From: Lentibacillus juripiscarius JCM 12147
Lineage (GTDB): Bacteria; Bacillota; Bacilli; Bacillales_D; Amphibacillaceae
DNA length: 64,000 bases
Assembly: GCA_001311805.1 (NCBI GenBank)
Contig: BBCA01000006.1
Coordinates: 1 to 64,000, forward strand
Direction: 5' to 3'
Position numbers and translations under genes: made by a program
Notes under the pieces: model-generated
What the model saw: the letters and a program-made list of their open reading frames with translations, nothing else
Databases searched by the model: none
What the model was told of the DNA's origin: nothing
In this document: positions 9,030 through 20,265 of the stretch, piece after piece
How the letters are laid out: every line of letters begins with the position of its first letter
Position numbering within the stretch: the first letter of the stretch is position 1

Positions 9030-9245
9030 ATGACAGAAATTAAAGCATCGATGGCCGGAAGTGTATGGAAAATAGCAGTCAGTGAGGGGGAAACCGTTGA
9101 AGAGGATCAAGATGTCGTTATTTTGGAATCTATGAAAATGGAGATACCAATTCCGGCTGAATCGGATGGAACGGTGAAAGAATTAAAAGTTGCAGAAGGT
9201 GATTTTGTGAACGAAGGAGACGTTATTGCCATTCTGGAATCATAA
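9030..9245 (+). CDS. yngHB: Biotin/lipoyl attachment carrier protein, YngHB-like
   Basis: This 71-residue single-domain biotinyl carrier has the biotin Lys in ESMKMEIPIP. ATG 9030 is preferred over ATG 9024 because AGGAGG (9016-9021) is 8 bp from it. The frame is intact and begins 12 bp after the biotin carboxylase gene. It should shuttle carboxybiotin between the upstream carboxylase and the YngE-like carboxyltransferase. The domain is the minimal barrel-sandwich hybrid with no extension. Confidence 0.9.
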   Translation: MTEIKASMAGSVWKIAVSEGETVEEDQDVVILESMKMEIPIPAESDGTVKELKVAEGDFVNEGDVIAILES

Positions 9246-9328
9246 TGTACTTTTTCTGATTGCCCGGAAACCTCTTCTTATGGAGACAGTACGGGCATTT
9301 GCAGTGCTACTTTGAAAGGAGGATGTAT

Positions 9329-10110
9329 GTGGCCTCACTGATCGACTTTCGTGTGAAAGAAGAACATATTGCCGTCCTGATTCTTAACAGGCCCGAAGCG
9401 ATGAATGCTTTGTCAGGACCGCTTCTTGATGAGCTGAATCAGTATATTGAAACGATTGATAATGATGACAACATCCGTACAACCATCATAACTGGTACTG
9501 GTGAAAAAGCATTTTGTGCTGGTGCTGACCTGAAAGAACGGAAAGGGATGACGGATAAGCAAGTAGTAGCGGCTGTGGACAAGATTGGTGAGACGGTCAG
9601 AAATGTTGAAAACATGAAGATGCCTGTCATCGCAGCTATAAATGGTGCCGCATTTGGCGGTGGACTAGAACTGGCACTTGCCTGCGATATCAGGATCGCT
9701 GCAGCTGGTGCTAAAATGGGACTGACCGAAACATCGCTTGCTATTATTCCAGGGGCAGGCGGCACCCACGTCTTAGCAGGCTAATAGGTACCGGGCACGC
9801 CAAAAAACTGATATTCTCTGCAAAACCGGTGATCGCGGAAGAAGCATTGCAGCTGGGGCTTGCTGAAGAAACTGCCGAACCGGATACATTGCTGAATACT
9901 GCCTATGAACTGGCAGCGCAAATCGTCCAAAACGGTCCAGTTGCCTTGAAACAGGCTAAAACTGCCATCAATCAAGGCATGCAGGCGGATATCGACACTG
10001 GACTGTCCATAGAACGACTCTGCTATAACGAAACCATTCCGACGGACGATCGTAAAGAGGGACTGCATGCATTTAAAGAAAAACGGTCACCCGTCTACAA
10101 AGGAATGTGA
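9329..10110 (+). CDS. yngF: Enoyl-CoA hydratase/isomerase family, methylglutaconyl-CoA hydratase-like (one frameshift)
   Basis: Crotonase-fold enzyme of 260 residues. The oxyanion-hole segments are KAFCAGADLKER and INGAAFGGGLELALACDIR, followed by ETSLAIIPGAGGT. One missing A near 9768 breaks the frame; restoring it gives GGTQRLSRLIG and the rest of the family through the C-terminal KEGLHAFKEKRSPVYKG. GTG 9329 is chosen because AAAGGAGG (9316-9322) is 6 bp away; ATG 9323 abuts that site. In B. subtilis the gene before yngF is yngG, HMG-CoA lyase; here only 83 bp separate it from the carrier gene. Confidence 0.88.
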
Positions 10111-10128
10111 AGCAAGGGAGGATACTAG

Positions 10129-11658
10129 ATGACATACAAGGACGAATTACAAAAGAAAACAGAAGAAATCAAAATGGGTGGTAAAGACAAATACCATCAA
10201 AAAAAATGAAGAAAAAGGAAAACTGTTTGTCCGGAAGCGCCTTGAACTTCTGTTTGACGAGGATATTGATATCGAGGATGCGTTTTTGCAAACTGTATGG
10301 ATGGTTCGCTTCCATCAGATGGCGTTGTAACTGGCATTGGTCGGGTAAACGGCCAGGATGTGTGTGTGATGGCAAATGATTCCACTATTAAAGCCGGATC
10401 ATGGGGCAAACGGACAGTCGAAAAAATTATTCGTATTCAGGAAACTGCGGCAAAACTGGAAATACCGATGCTTTATTTGGTTGACTCAGCAGGTGCACGG
10501 ATAACGGATCAAGTTGAAATGTTTCCGGGGCGGCGCGGTGCTGGGCGCATTTTCCACAACCAGATTAAATTGTCCGGCCGTGTGCCTCAGGTATGTCTCC
10601 TTTTTGGACCATCCGCTGCAGGGGGCGCGTATATCCCAGCTTTCTGTGATATCGTTGTGATGGTAGAAGGGAACGCCTCGATGTATCTGGGTTCACCAAG
10701 AATGGCGGAAAAAGTTATTGGTGAAAAGGTAAGCCTTGAAGAAATGGGCGGCGCCAGCATGCATTGTTCTGTTTCGGGTGTCGGTGACGTGCTTGTCAAG
10801 ACGGAAACAGAAGCAATTGATTATACAAGGCGGTATTTGTCCTATTTTCCAGCTAATTTCAGAAGCAAACCGAATGCAGCAGAAGCCGGTGAAGTGAAAT
10901 CATTTGAAAAATCGATAACAGAACTTATTCCGGAAAATCAGAATGCCCCATTCAACATGCATGATCTGATCAAACGGATTATTGATGCCGACAGTTTCTG
11001 TGAGGTCAAAAAGAAATTCGCACCGGAGTTGATCACAGGTCTGGCAAGGTTGAACGGAAAATCAATCGGAATCATTGCGAATCAGCCACGCATGAAAGGC
11101 GGTGTCCTATTCCCGGATTCTGCCGATAAATCTGCGAAATTTATTCAGCTATGTGATGCGTTTAATATCCCGCTCCTGTTCCTGATGGATATTCCAGGAT
11201 TTATGATTGGCACGAAAGTAGAGCGAGCCGGTATTATCCGCCATGGTGCCAAAATGCTGGCAACGATGAGTGAAGCGACCGTTCCAAAAGTATCTGTCGT
11301 CGTCCGAAAAGCTTATGGTGCCGGGCTTTATGCGATGGCCGGCCCTGCTTTTGAGCCTGATGCGTGCCTTGCGCTGCCAACGGCCCAGATTGCAGTCATG
11401 GGACCGGAAGCGGCGGTGAACGCGGTTTATGCAAACAAAATTGCCGAGTTGCCGGTGGAGGAACGGCCAGCATTTATAAAAGAAAAGCAGGAAGAATATC
11501 AGGATAACATTGATATTTACCGACTAGCCTCAGAAATGGTAATTGATGCTGTTGTTGACCCTGATAAACTTCGGGATGAACTGATTGAGCGTTATCGTAT
11601 ATATGATTCCAAAAATGTTGCATTTACAGATAGAAAACACGGTGTCTATCCCGTGTAG
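10129..11658 (+). CDS. yngE: Acyl-CoA carboxylase, carboxyltransferase subunit, YngE-like (two compensating frameshifts)
   Basis: Transfers the carboxyl group from carboxybiotin to an acyl-CoA; about 510 residues. An extra A near 10205 and a missing T near 10287 shift and restore the frame. Recognisable blocks: VDSAGARITDQVEMFPGRRG, FGPSAAGGAYIPAFCDIVVM, MYLGSPRMAEKVIGE, VLFPDSADKSAKFIQLCDAF, LFLMDIPGFMIG and KAYGAGLYAMAGPAFEPDAC. These place it in the methylcrotonyl/propionyl-CoA carboxylase beta family. ATG 10129 follows GGGAGGATACTAG. It is the last gene of the operon, followed by a hairpin terminator. Confidence 0.9.
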
Positions 11659-11664
11659 AAGCAG

Positions 11665-11696
11665 CCCCAGCCATCATGACATGGCTGGGGTATTGT
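11665..11696 (+). terminator. Hairpin terminator after the acyl-CoA operon
   Basis: CCCCAGCCAT (11665-11674) pairs perfectly with ATGGCTGGGG (11681-11690) over a 6-nt loop. The trailing T-rich stretch is weak (TATTGTACTG). Confidence 0.7.
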
Positions 11697-11708
11697 ACTG
11701 AATCTTTT

Positions 11709-11736
11709 AGTTTACGATAATCATATTATGTAAACT
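11709..11736. other. dif-like 28-bp palindromic site, left
   Basis: The site has 11-bp arms AGTTTACGATA and TTATGTAAACT around a 6-bp centre (ATCATA). The right arm is identical to the XerD-side half of the dif sequence at 21674-21701. The site lies in the intergenic region after the yngE terminator, 61 bp before a family B repeat. It is a candidate Xer recombination site; a regulatory operator is the alternative. Confidence 0.45.
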
Positions 11737-11796
11737 TAGCTTGGTTAATCCGTTTATTTCAAACTTAAATGGTTCATGATAAGATTAGAATAAGAA

Positions 11797-11882
11797 CTTA
11801 TAGTGCGTTCAAAAAGGAGGATAAAAAGGTCCGAGAATTTCGATGCGTCATTTTTACCGGACTTTTTGAACAACCTTTATAG
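11797..11882. repeat. Dispersed repeat family B, full copy
   Basis: ACTTATAGTGCGTTCAAAAAG opens and CCGGACTTTTTGAACAACC closes an 86-bp unit whose ends form an inverted repeat (GTTCAAAAAG/CTTTTTGAAC). A shorter copy is at 32139-32187 and fragments are at 39009-39033 and 51535-51557. A reading frame crossing it from 11803 is not coding. Confidence 0.7.
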
Positions 11883-11923
11883 TAATTACAGAGACTATCT
11901 AGAATCAAATGAGGTGAAGCATA

Positions 11924-12391
11924 GTGAAAATAACGAATTTATGATTACCGATGTTATAACAGTACACAAAGACACGAAAATCAAACAACTATTGGAAACC
12001 CTCGTGAATAATAAAATTGGTGGTTTCCCAGTAGTGGATGAAGCGAATCGTTTAAAAGGCATGATCAGTGATGGAGATATTATCCGGCATCTGCAGCCAA
12101 AAGGACGAACCATTTATGATATGTTTTCGCTTGTCATTGTTAACCAGCAGGAAAAACTTCCGAAATAAAATTGAATCCAGTCTTGAACACCGTGCTGAAG
12201 ACATGATGAAGAAAGATATTTATGCAGTCAGCCCAGACGATGAAATTGAAGAAGCACTGTCCATTTTCTCTAAGCATCATTTCAAGAAAATACCGGTCAT
12301 CAATGAAGATAAACAGGTTATAGGTGTTGTCAGCCGTGGGGATATCATCCGATTTATTTCCACTCAAATAATTGCTGAAACAACAGACTGA
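11924..12391 (+). CDS. CBS-domain pair protein (two frameshifts)
   Basis: A protein of about 155 residues made of two CBS motifs. GTG 11924 follows GAGGTG at 7 bp; restoring one T near 11938 gives MKITNFMITDVITVHKDTK. Motif 1 ends KGMISDGDIIRHL. A second break near 12160 leads to motif 2, AEDMMKKDIYAVSPDDEIEE, ending IGVVSRGDIIRFI. Free CBS pairs bind adenosine nucleotides and usually sense energy charge; the effector cannot be named. It starts shortly after the family B repeat and has no clear operon partner. Confidence 0.75.
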
Positions 12392-12466
12392 CGGGGTGGA
12401 AATACTATATTCAAACACGTATAATGGATGGCAGAAGTGTGAATAGAAGGGGAAAAAGACAACGCT

Positions 12467-15400
12467 ATGCAAACAAAACAGAAAGAAATCGAATCACTGA
12501 ACAGCACTTGGCCGCCTTTTACCAGCTGTTGCTGGATAACGGTGATACCAATAACGCTGAGAAATTATTAGAAGTATATGAAAAGTGGAGCAAATCGAAC
12601 CTGATGATTGGTTTTGCTGGCCACTTTTCCGCGGGTAAGTCATCCATGATTGATTACCTGTTGGGGACATCAATATTGCCGAAAAGCCCGATACCGACAA
12701 GTGCCAACGTCGTGATGATTCAATCGGGCCATGGGGGCGCACGGCTGTATTTTGATGATGGCACGGTTTCTGCTTATGAGGAACCATATGATATGGATGT
12801 GATCAAGGAGTTTGCCCGAACGAAAGGCAATTTGAAAAAGATTGGAATCGATCTTGAGGAATCCATTTTGCCTGAGGGATGTTCGATAATTGATACACCT
12901 GGTATTGATGCGGCAGACGATGCTGACCGGCTGATTACCGAATCGTCACTGCATCTTTTGGATGTGCTGTTTTATGTGATGGATTATAATCATGTACAGT
13001 CAGAAGTGAATCTTCAATTTTTGACAAAAGTACAGGAATACGGGATACCTGTTTTTATCATTATTAATCAGATAGATAAGCATAACGCTGCCGAATTAGC
13101 GTTTGAGGAGTTCACTAAAAAAATTAAACAAACGTTTGATCAATGGAAAATAAGCCCGGAAGCAATCTATTATTCTTCTTTAACGAAAAAAAGATTTGCC
13201 GGAAAACCAGATTTCTGCCATTAAGTCTAGGCTTTTTTCCCTTATGACAGCAGAGAAACAAGAAGTATATAATATGAAACGTTCACTTGAACAATTAAAA
13301 GAAGAACACAAACAATACTTACTGGCAATGCATGAACATGAAGTATCCAGTCAAGGCCTGCAGGAAGCTGAAGCCGGGGAAGATCTCAATGGACGAATGG
13401 AACAGGTTAACGAGAAGCTTGTTGAACTAAAGGCTATACCGCAACAAGTAGAAGATGCTTTCCTTCGTGAATTAAATGCAACCTTAAAAAATGCTTATTT
13501 GATGCCTGCAGAACTGCGGGAGAAAGCCCGGCTATTTTTAGAAGCTCAGCAAAAAGACTTTAAAGTTGGATTGTTTGGCTCAAAGAAAAAAGACGGAAGC
13601 AGAACGAATAAGGCGGTCGGATGATTTTCTGGAGGCGCTGCAGAAGAATATGGAAACATCCATTCGTTGGAAACTGCGTGATAAGTGGACGGAATTGCTT
13701 AACTATTATGAGCTTCATGATCCGCTGCTTGCAGAACAAGTTCAAAGTATTGCTATTTCCTATGATTCAGCCATGCTTCGCGATCTGATTAAACCGGGTG
13801 CAAAAATTACCGGGGATTACGTTCTGAATTATACAGGTGATGTCAGCACAAATGTGAAGCAGAAATTCAAGCGCAAGGCACTAAAGATCTGGGAGACAAT
13901 CGATAACAAACTGACAGAAGAATTGAATCAAGAGCTGGTAGCATACGAAACGGAATGGCAGAAGCTGGAACAGATGTATGAAACGCAAGAGAATTTGGAA
14001 GTGCTGGAACGTCATTTACACGAACGCTGCAGTGAGCTGGAACATGTGCTAAACGATCCGCACCCATCAGCCGAAACACTGGCGAAAATGAACCAAGCGC
14101 TTCAAGTACCTTACGAAACGGTGGAACAGCCGGATAGGATAAATCCTGCTCCAAAACCTGCAGAAAGTACGGAACGAACGAATCCTGATGAAGAATCGGA
14201 AAAAAGCCTGCACTTTCAATGGAACGGCTGCTTGACCAGCTAAGCAAAACAATGGATACCATTTCAGAACTGCCCGGTTTTCAGACGCTTGTTCATGACT
14301 TGAACCAAAGTATGAGCGTCTGCACAGCCGCACGTACACCATCGCTTTATTTGGTGCGTTCAGTGCAGGCAAGTCCTCTTTTGCTAATGCATTAATGGGG
14401 GAACATGTCCTTCCGGCGTCACCCAATCCCACAACAGCAGTCATTAATCGGATAAACCCGGTGAATGACACGTATGAGCATGGTACGGCGGTTGTGACTA
14501 TGAAAGATGAATCACTACTGAAAGAAGATATTGAAAAGCTCATCCGTCATTTCACCATACCTGAGGCAAACAGTTTTGATGAATTGCTGCGGTGGATCAG
14601 GGAGCAGCGTTTGCATATGCATGATGGTTTAGAAAAAACGAGCAAGGATTTTCTGCATGCCGTACTGGAGGGATACGGCGACATGATGATAATCTAGCTC
14701 AGGAAATTGTCGTTCCAGTAAGTGCACTAAAAGATTACGTGACAAATGAACAAAAAGCTAGTTTCGTAGCATCTGTTGACCTTTACTATGACTGCCCTAT
14801 CACGCGACAGGGGGTTACACTGGTTGATACACCAGGAGCGGACTCAGTGAATGCACGGCATACGTCGGTTGCGTTTGATTATATTAAATACGCTGACGCG
14901 CTTCTTTACGTCACCTATTACAACCATGCTTTTGCGAAAGCAGATAGAGACTTTTTACTGCAGCTTGGTAGGGTGAAAGATTCGTTTCAGAAGGATAAGA
15001 TGTTTTTGTCATGAATGCATCTGATCTTGCGGCAGATCAGACGGAACTTGAATCTGTCCGCAGTTATATCGAAGAGCAGCTGATCACTTACGGCATCCGG
15101 TTTCCAAAACTATTTTCTATTTCCAGCAAACGATCACTCGATGAAAAAGTGAGTGGAGAACCGCTTAACAAGGAAATGGATCTCTTTGAAGAATCATTCA
15201 ATCATTTTATTCATGAGGAACTGACGGCCATCACAAAGCAATCGGCTGTAAGGGATATGCACCGGGCGTTGGAGGAAATGCGCCACTATATGGACGCACT
15301 GCAATGGGGTGAGGAAGAAAAAGAACAGTTCCATATCTCTTTAAAAACGAAGGAGACGGCTTTAAAACAGCTGGCAGATGAGCTGCACGCAGCGAGTTAT

Positions 15401-16104
15401 ACGCAAAAATCAGCCAGAAGCTGGAAAAACAGCTATATTATGTGCTGGAACGCCTGTCCATTCGTTTCCACGATTTATTTAAAGAAACGTTTAATCCGGC
15501 AACGATAACCGAAACCGGCAAGGATGCAATGGAGCAGCTGGAGAATTGTCTGCGAAACCTGCTCAATGACACAGGCTACGAATTGATGCAGGAATTACGG
15601 GCAGTTTCTTTAAGGATGGAGGCCTTCATCACTGATTTAACTCAGGAGGCTCATCACTATTATGTGTCGAAGAGCAATGAGGTTGACGCTGCATTTACAC
15701 TTCCTGATGCCGAAACACCTCAACTCGAGACACCTTTGTACGAACAAGCGTTTCAAAACTTGGGTACACAGACATTCCAGCGTGAACTGAAATTATTTAA
15801 AGGAACAAAGGCATTTTTTGCCAAGAATGAGAAAGAAGTGATGAAGGAAGCGTTACTGGAGCGTTTGTTTCCATATGCCGAACAATATATGGATCACTAT
15901 CACCAGCTAATGCGGGAATCGTACTTGGATCAATGGCATGCAATCATACAGGGGATGCAACAAATGATCCGTCATCACGTGGACAGTTATAGGGACCGGC
16001 AAATCGCTATGCTGACCGAACAGCCAGTGGATATGGAAACTCTAAAAGAGAAGGCCCATGCGCTTGAGGCGATGCTGGCAGAATATGAAGGACTGGAGAT
16101 TTAA
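12467..16104 (+). CDS. dynA: Double dynamin-like GTPase DynA (several frameshifts)
   Basis: Membrane-binding GTPase with two fused dynamin units, about 1210 residues, similar to B. subtilis DynA (YpbR). Unit 1 has P-loop GHFSAGKSSMI near 12620, SPIPTSANVV (switch I) and DTPGIDAADDADR. Unit 2 has P-loop FGAFSAGKSSFANAL near 14350, SPNPTTAVI and DTPGADSVNARHTS. Coiled-coil helices follow each GTPase. Frame breaks lie near 12510, 13195, 13600, 14230, 14690, 15012 and 15415. The start is ATG 12467, behind AGAAGGGG at about 13 bp spacing, requiring the first break. DynA is known to support membrane fusion and protect membranes under stress. It is followed closely by ypcP, as in Bacillus. Confidence 0.85.
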
Positions 16105-16106
16105 AA

Positions 16107-16974
16107 ATGGAAAAAACGAGAGAGTTTTGCTTGTCGATGGAATGGCGTTGCTTTTCCGCGGGTTTTACGCAACAGCATTTTCCGGTAATTTTATGCGCAC
16201 GAAAGATGGGGTTCCGACCAATGGTGTCTACCAATTTTTGCGGTACTTCTTGGATGCACTTAAGCAATTTGAACCGACGCATGTTATCTGCTGCTGGGAT
16301 ATGGGAAGCAAGACATTCCGGACCGAGCTGTTTGCCGGTTATAAGGCTAATCGTTCTGGGCCGCCGGAAGAACTTGTTCCCCAGTTTGATCTGATAAAAG
16401 AAGTTACAGAGGCATTTAACATTCCGAATGTTGGCCAGCCCCATTTTGAAGCGGATGATTGTATTGGCTCACTGGCAGGACAATTTGCCGCTGAACATGA
16501 TGTACTGGTGCTGACTGGCGATCAGGATCTTCTGCAGCTTGTTGATGATGGAATTCGTGTTGCTATTATGAAAAAGGGATTGGCAACTATGAAGTTTTCG
16601 ATCATGAATCGTTTTATGACAAAAAAGGAATCTACCCGCTTCAAATAATTGATTTAAAGGGATTAATGGGGGATTCGTCCGATAACTACCCCGGAGTAAA
16701 AGGGATTGGGGAGAAAACAGCATTAAAACTGCTGCGGGAGTATGGTACAATCGATGCCCTTCTCGATGATATAGACCAGCTCCCACAAGGTATACGGCGA
16801 AAAATAACCGAAAACCTTGATATGCTTCATCTGTCACGGAAACTCGCCAAAATCAGGTGTGATCTCACGCTTAACTGCACGCCGGAAGAAGCTGTATGGC
16901 AATATGAAACATCGGCCGTGGAAGAAAAGTTTACAGAATTAGAATTTCCAGCATTAACGACTTTAGTGACCTGA
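16107..16974 (+). CDS. ypcP: 5'-3' exonuclease, YpcP/ExoR family (two frameshifts)
   Basis: FEN-type nuclease of about 288 residues, like the polymerase I N-domain standing alone. One A is missing just after ATG 16107 (restoring NERVLLVDGMALLFRGFYA) and one near 16580 (restoring KGIGNYEVFDHESFYDKKG). Metal-binding and active-site motifs are LLVDGMALLFRG, CCWDMGSKTFR, FEADDCIG, LTGDQDLLQLV and LMGDSSDNYPGVKGIGEKTA, the last including the helix-hairpin-helix. The start lies 3 bp after dynA, so the genes are co-transcribed, an order conserved in Bacillus. The role is removal of RNA primers or flap processing. Confidence 0.85.
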
Positions 16975-16978
16975 TACA

Positions 16979-17017
16979 AAGCGGAACGCACCTTATCTGA
17001 TGCGTTCCGCTTTTTTA
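16979..17017. terminator. Rho-independent terminator after ypcP
   Basis: AAGCGGAACGCA (16979-16990) pairs with TGCGTTCCGCTT (17001-17012) over a 10-nt loop, followed by a T run. Confidence 0.85.
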
Positions 17018-17092
17018 CTGAAATCACCTCGAGACGATTTGGCAGAATTATAGTAAAATAGAATGACAGCAATTACCTAGGAGGGGAAAAAG

Positions 17093-17929
17093 GTGCCGAA
17101 TCTGTTTGTTTACGGGGAACTGCGAAAGTGGGGGAGCAAACATGACAGTTTAAATAAAGCCGCATGCCACAACAGCCAATGCTGGGTTAATGGGGCTTTA
17201 TATGCTGTCGATGAGGATGTTCCGGTTATGGGCGAGCACCCATCCAACCGGGTCTATGGTGAATTGTATGAGGTTACGGAAACGCAATTGCAAATGATTG
17301 ACCAAATGATGAGTGGTTTCCCAGACAGCCTGTACCAGCGAGTTTCCGTCCAGGTTAGTTTCGATACCGAGGAATCCAAGGAGGCATTCATTTACAAGGC
17401 AGATGCATCGTTATCAAGTCGTTGCACGCTCATCCCGTCTGGAGACTGGTTAGTCTATCAATATCTGAAGCATCATTTCATTCGTTATTTTGCTTATGGA
17501 TCATGCATGGACAAGGAGCGGTTCCGGCAGGCGAATGTTGCGCACTACTTTAAAAATGTGGAAGGAAGAGGTGTTCTGGGTGGCTTTCGGTTTCAGTTTT
17601 CCCGGAGTACAGATGATGGAGGGAAAGCGGATCTGGTGGAAAAGGACCAGGAAAAGGTCGAAGGTATTGTCTACCGGATTCCCATTAGGGCAACTTCCTA
17701 CTTGTACCGGCGGGAAGGTGTTTATTCCCAATCCTACCGACCTGCCATAGTTCCGGTTGAGATACATGGAGAGGTGCACCAAGCGCTGACCTTTATCGGA
17801 ATGGAAAAGTCACCGGAAACAGCACCAACGGCACTTTATGGAAGAGAAATCCTTCGTGGCGGGGAGAACTATTTAAGTGAGTCTTACCTGCAAATGATTC
17901 GTGGGAAAATCCATCATTTGCAGGGCTGA
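17093..17929 (+). CDS. ykqA: Tandem gamma-glutamylcyclotransferase-like protein, YkqA-like
   Basis: An intact 278-residue protein with two GGCT/AIG2-like domains. Domain 1 starts MPNLFVYGELRKWGS (residues 1-110); domain 2 starts FIRYFAYGSCMDKERF (about residue 133) and includes VEGRGVLGGFRFQFSR. Both YG motifs (YGEL, YGSC) that bind the substrate carboxylate are present. A Glu in LVEKDQEKVEGIVYRI matches the family's catalytic acid position. GTG 17093 follows AGGAGGGG. Single-domain GGCTs cyclise gamma-glutamyl amino acids or degrade glutathione, but the substrate of the YkqA fusion form is not established. Confidence 0.8.
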   Translation: MPNLFVYGELRKWGSKHDSLNKAACHNSQCWVNGALYAVDEDVPVMGEHPSNRVYGELYEVTETQLQMIDQMMSGFPDSLYQRVSVQVSFDTEESKEAFIYKADASLSSRCTLIPSGDWLVYQYLKHHFIRYFAYGSCMDKERFRQANVAHYFKNVEGRGVLGGFRFQFSRSTDDGGKADLVEKDQEKVEGIVYRIPIRATSYLYRREGVYSQSYRPAIVPVEIHGEVHQALTFIGMEKSPETAPTALYGREILRGGENYLSESYLQMIRGKIHHLQG

Positions 17930-17986
17930 TCCGCTGGCATCAATGGGATGATAAACGGGTAATACTATTCGTGTGAGGTGATGTAT

Positions 17987-19295
17987 ATGGGATTTTCACA
18001 GGCGCAAATCAATGACTGGCAAATCAGGTATCCTATCCTGAACGATGTAATGGATTTGAAACCGGTGTTCTGGACAAACCCACGGCTAAAAAAGTGGAAG
18101 ACTTGTCAGATCTGCAGCTGAGTCGGAAGGATATAGAAGAGGCTGAAGCACGATGGAAGCGATTTGCCCCGTTTCTGGCTACTGTCTTTCCTGAAACAAA
18201 AGCGACGGACGGGATAATCGAGTCTCCGCTGAAGGAAATGAGCAGGCTGCAAGCGAGTGTGTTTCCTAAGGTTTCTGGTAACTTTTATGTAAAATGTGAC
18301 CATAAACTCCCGATTGCCGGATCCATCAAAGCAAGGGGAGGCATTTATGAAGTACTGAAACATGCCGAAACGCTTGCTATGGAAGCAGGAATGCTGCAGG
18401 AAAATGATCATTATGCAGTGCTGGCAGAAGACCGGTTCAGGGAATTTTTCAGCCGGTATTCCATTGGTGTTGGTTCAACCGGCAATCTTGGCTTGAGCAT
18501 CGGAATTATTAACGCCAAACTAGGTTTTCAAGTTAATGTTTATATGTCAGCTGATGCCAAGCAATGGAAAAAGATTTATTGCGTGAAAATGGGGCACAAG
18601 TGTTGGAATTCTCCGGGGACTTCGGTGAGGCAATTACTGCCGGTAGAAAGAAAACAAATGCCGATCCTAACGGTTATTTTGTCGATGATGAAGACTCACG
18701 TGATTTATTTCTTGGCTATAGTGTAGCGGCGTTACGCTTGAGAAAACAGCTCCAGGAGAAAAATATTACAGTTGATGCGGATCATCCATTGTTTGTTTAT
18801 CTCCCATGCGGTGTCGGCGGTTCCCCAGGTGGGATTACGTTTGGCCTGAAAATGGTGTTTGGTGACCATGTTCATTGCTTCTTTGCCGAGCCTGTACATT
18901 CTCCGTCGGTTCTGATTGGTCTCGTTACTGGGAAGATGGATGAAATCAGTGTACAGGATTTGGGCATCGATAATCGTACGGAAGCGGATGGGCTTGCAGT
19001 AGGGCGTCCGTCCCGGTTCGCTACCGCTATAAGTGACCAGCTGGTAAGCGGTATTTACACGATGAAAGATGATGCATTATACCGACTGCTTGCCGCAATG
19101 GCAGACAGGGAAGGCATGTTCCTTGAACCATCTGCTACAGCTGGTTTAGCCGGTCCCCAGCGGGCATTTCCGTATATCAACAACCACATTAGCACCAGCA
19201 ATCAAACAACACATATTGCCTGGGCGACAGGTGGAGCACTTGTCCCTGCAAAAGATATGGAAATGTTTTATAATAAAGGGAAAAGCTTGGAATAG
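17987..19295 (+). CDS. dsdA: D-serine dehydratase (two frameshifts)
   Basis: PLP enzyme that converts D-serine to pyruvate and ammonia; about 436 residues. ATG 17987 follows GAGGTGAT. The PLP lysine is in [16 protein letters not shown], followed by [17 protein letters not shown] (phosphate loop), [32 protein letters not shown] and [13 protein letters not shown], all matching E. coli DsdA. Frame breaks lie near 18090 and 18570; the second joins SADAKQWKK to [16 protein letters not shown]. No DsdC-type LysR regulator is adjacent. The gene is followed 15 bp later by cysteine synthase; both are PLP enzymes of the same fold acting on serine-derived substrates. Confidence 0.88.
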
Positions 19296-19310
19296 GAAGG
19301 TTGGCATACC

Positions 19311-20229
19311 ATGAAAACAGTTGACAATATGACAGCACTGATTGGGGAAACGCCGGTCGTCCGGCTTAACCGCATTGTTCCGGAAGATGCTGCTTCTATT
19401 TTATCAAATTGGAATCATTTAACCCGAGTAAAAGCGTGAAGGATCGTGCGGCATACAGTATGATCAAAAAAGCGGAGGATGAAGGCTTCATAAAACCGGG
19501 TGATACCATTATTGAACCAACGAGCGGGAATACCGGAATCGGCCTTGCGATGAATGCTGCAGCGGAAGGGTACCATGCAATTTTAGTGATGCCGGACAAC
19601 AGTACACAGGAGCGGCGGAATATTTTGCGGGCATTTGGTGCAAAAGTTGTTCTGACGCCGAGTGATGAAAAGATGCCTGGTGCAATCAAAAAGCGGAAGA
19701 ATTGCAGCAGCAAATCCCTAACAGCTTTATTCCGCAGCAATTTGAAAATAGTGCGAATCCGGATATCCACCGTACAACAACAGCACAGGAAATTTATGAA
19801 CAAATGGGTGGGGAGCTTGATGCATTTGTCGCCACTGCCGGAACTGGCGGAACCATTACCGGCACAGGAGAAGTTCTAAGAGAAAAGTTTCCTGACCTGC
19901 ATATTGCGGTCGCCGAACCTGAAGGATCTCCGGTACTGTCAGGTGGCGAGCCTGGCAAACATAAATTAGTAGGTACCAGTCCGGGATTTGTACCTGGGAT
20001 TTTAAATACAGCAGTTTATGATGAAATTATTCAAATCAGCGATGAAGAAGCGGTTAATATGTTCAGGACACTGCCACAAAAAGAGGGGATCTTTACTGGT
20101 TTATCAGGTGCTGCAGCAGTTATTGCGGCCATAAAGACGGCTAAACGCCTCGGAAAAGGAAAAAATGTACTATGTATGGCACCGGATACAGGTGAGCGGT
20201 ATTTAAGCATGAATCTATTTGATGAATAA
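19311..20229 (+). CDS. cysK: Cysteine synthase family protein (two frameshifts)
   Basis: O-acetylserine (thiol)-lyase fold, about 306 residues. The PLP lysine is in [14 protein letters not shown], the phosphate loop is [12 protein letters not shown] and the second glycine-rich loop is [16 protein letters not shown]; the C-terminus is [18 protein letters not shown]. One T is missing near 19400 (restoring [13 protein letters not shown]) and one A near 19690 (restoring [13 protein letters not shown]). ATG 19311 has a GGAAGG site. It could also be a cystathionine beta-synthase-like OASS homologue, since several CysK paralogues occur in Bacillaceae. Confidence 0.85.
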
Positions 20230-20234
20230 CCCGG

Positions 20235-20265
20235 AAAAAGAGCAGTGAATGGCTGCTCTTTTTTA
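20235..20265 (+). terminator. Rho-independent terminator after cysK
   Basis: AAAAAGAGCAG (20235-20245) and CTGCTCTTTTTT (20253-20264) enclose a 7-nt loop with a T run. Confidence 0.85.

Noticed and set aside
11803..11923. N-terminal extension of the CBS protein through the family B repeat
   Set aside because: The extension is repeat sequence; GTG 11924 has a proper ribosome binding site and the extension is not in the frame of that start.
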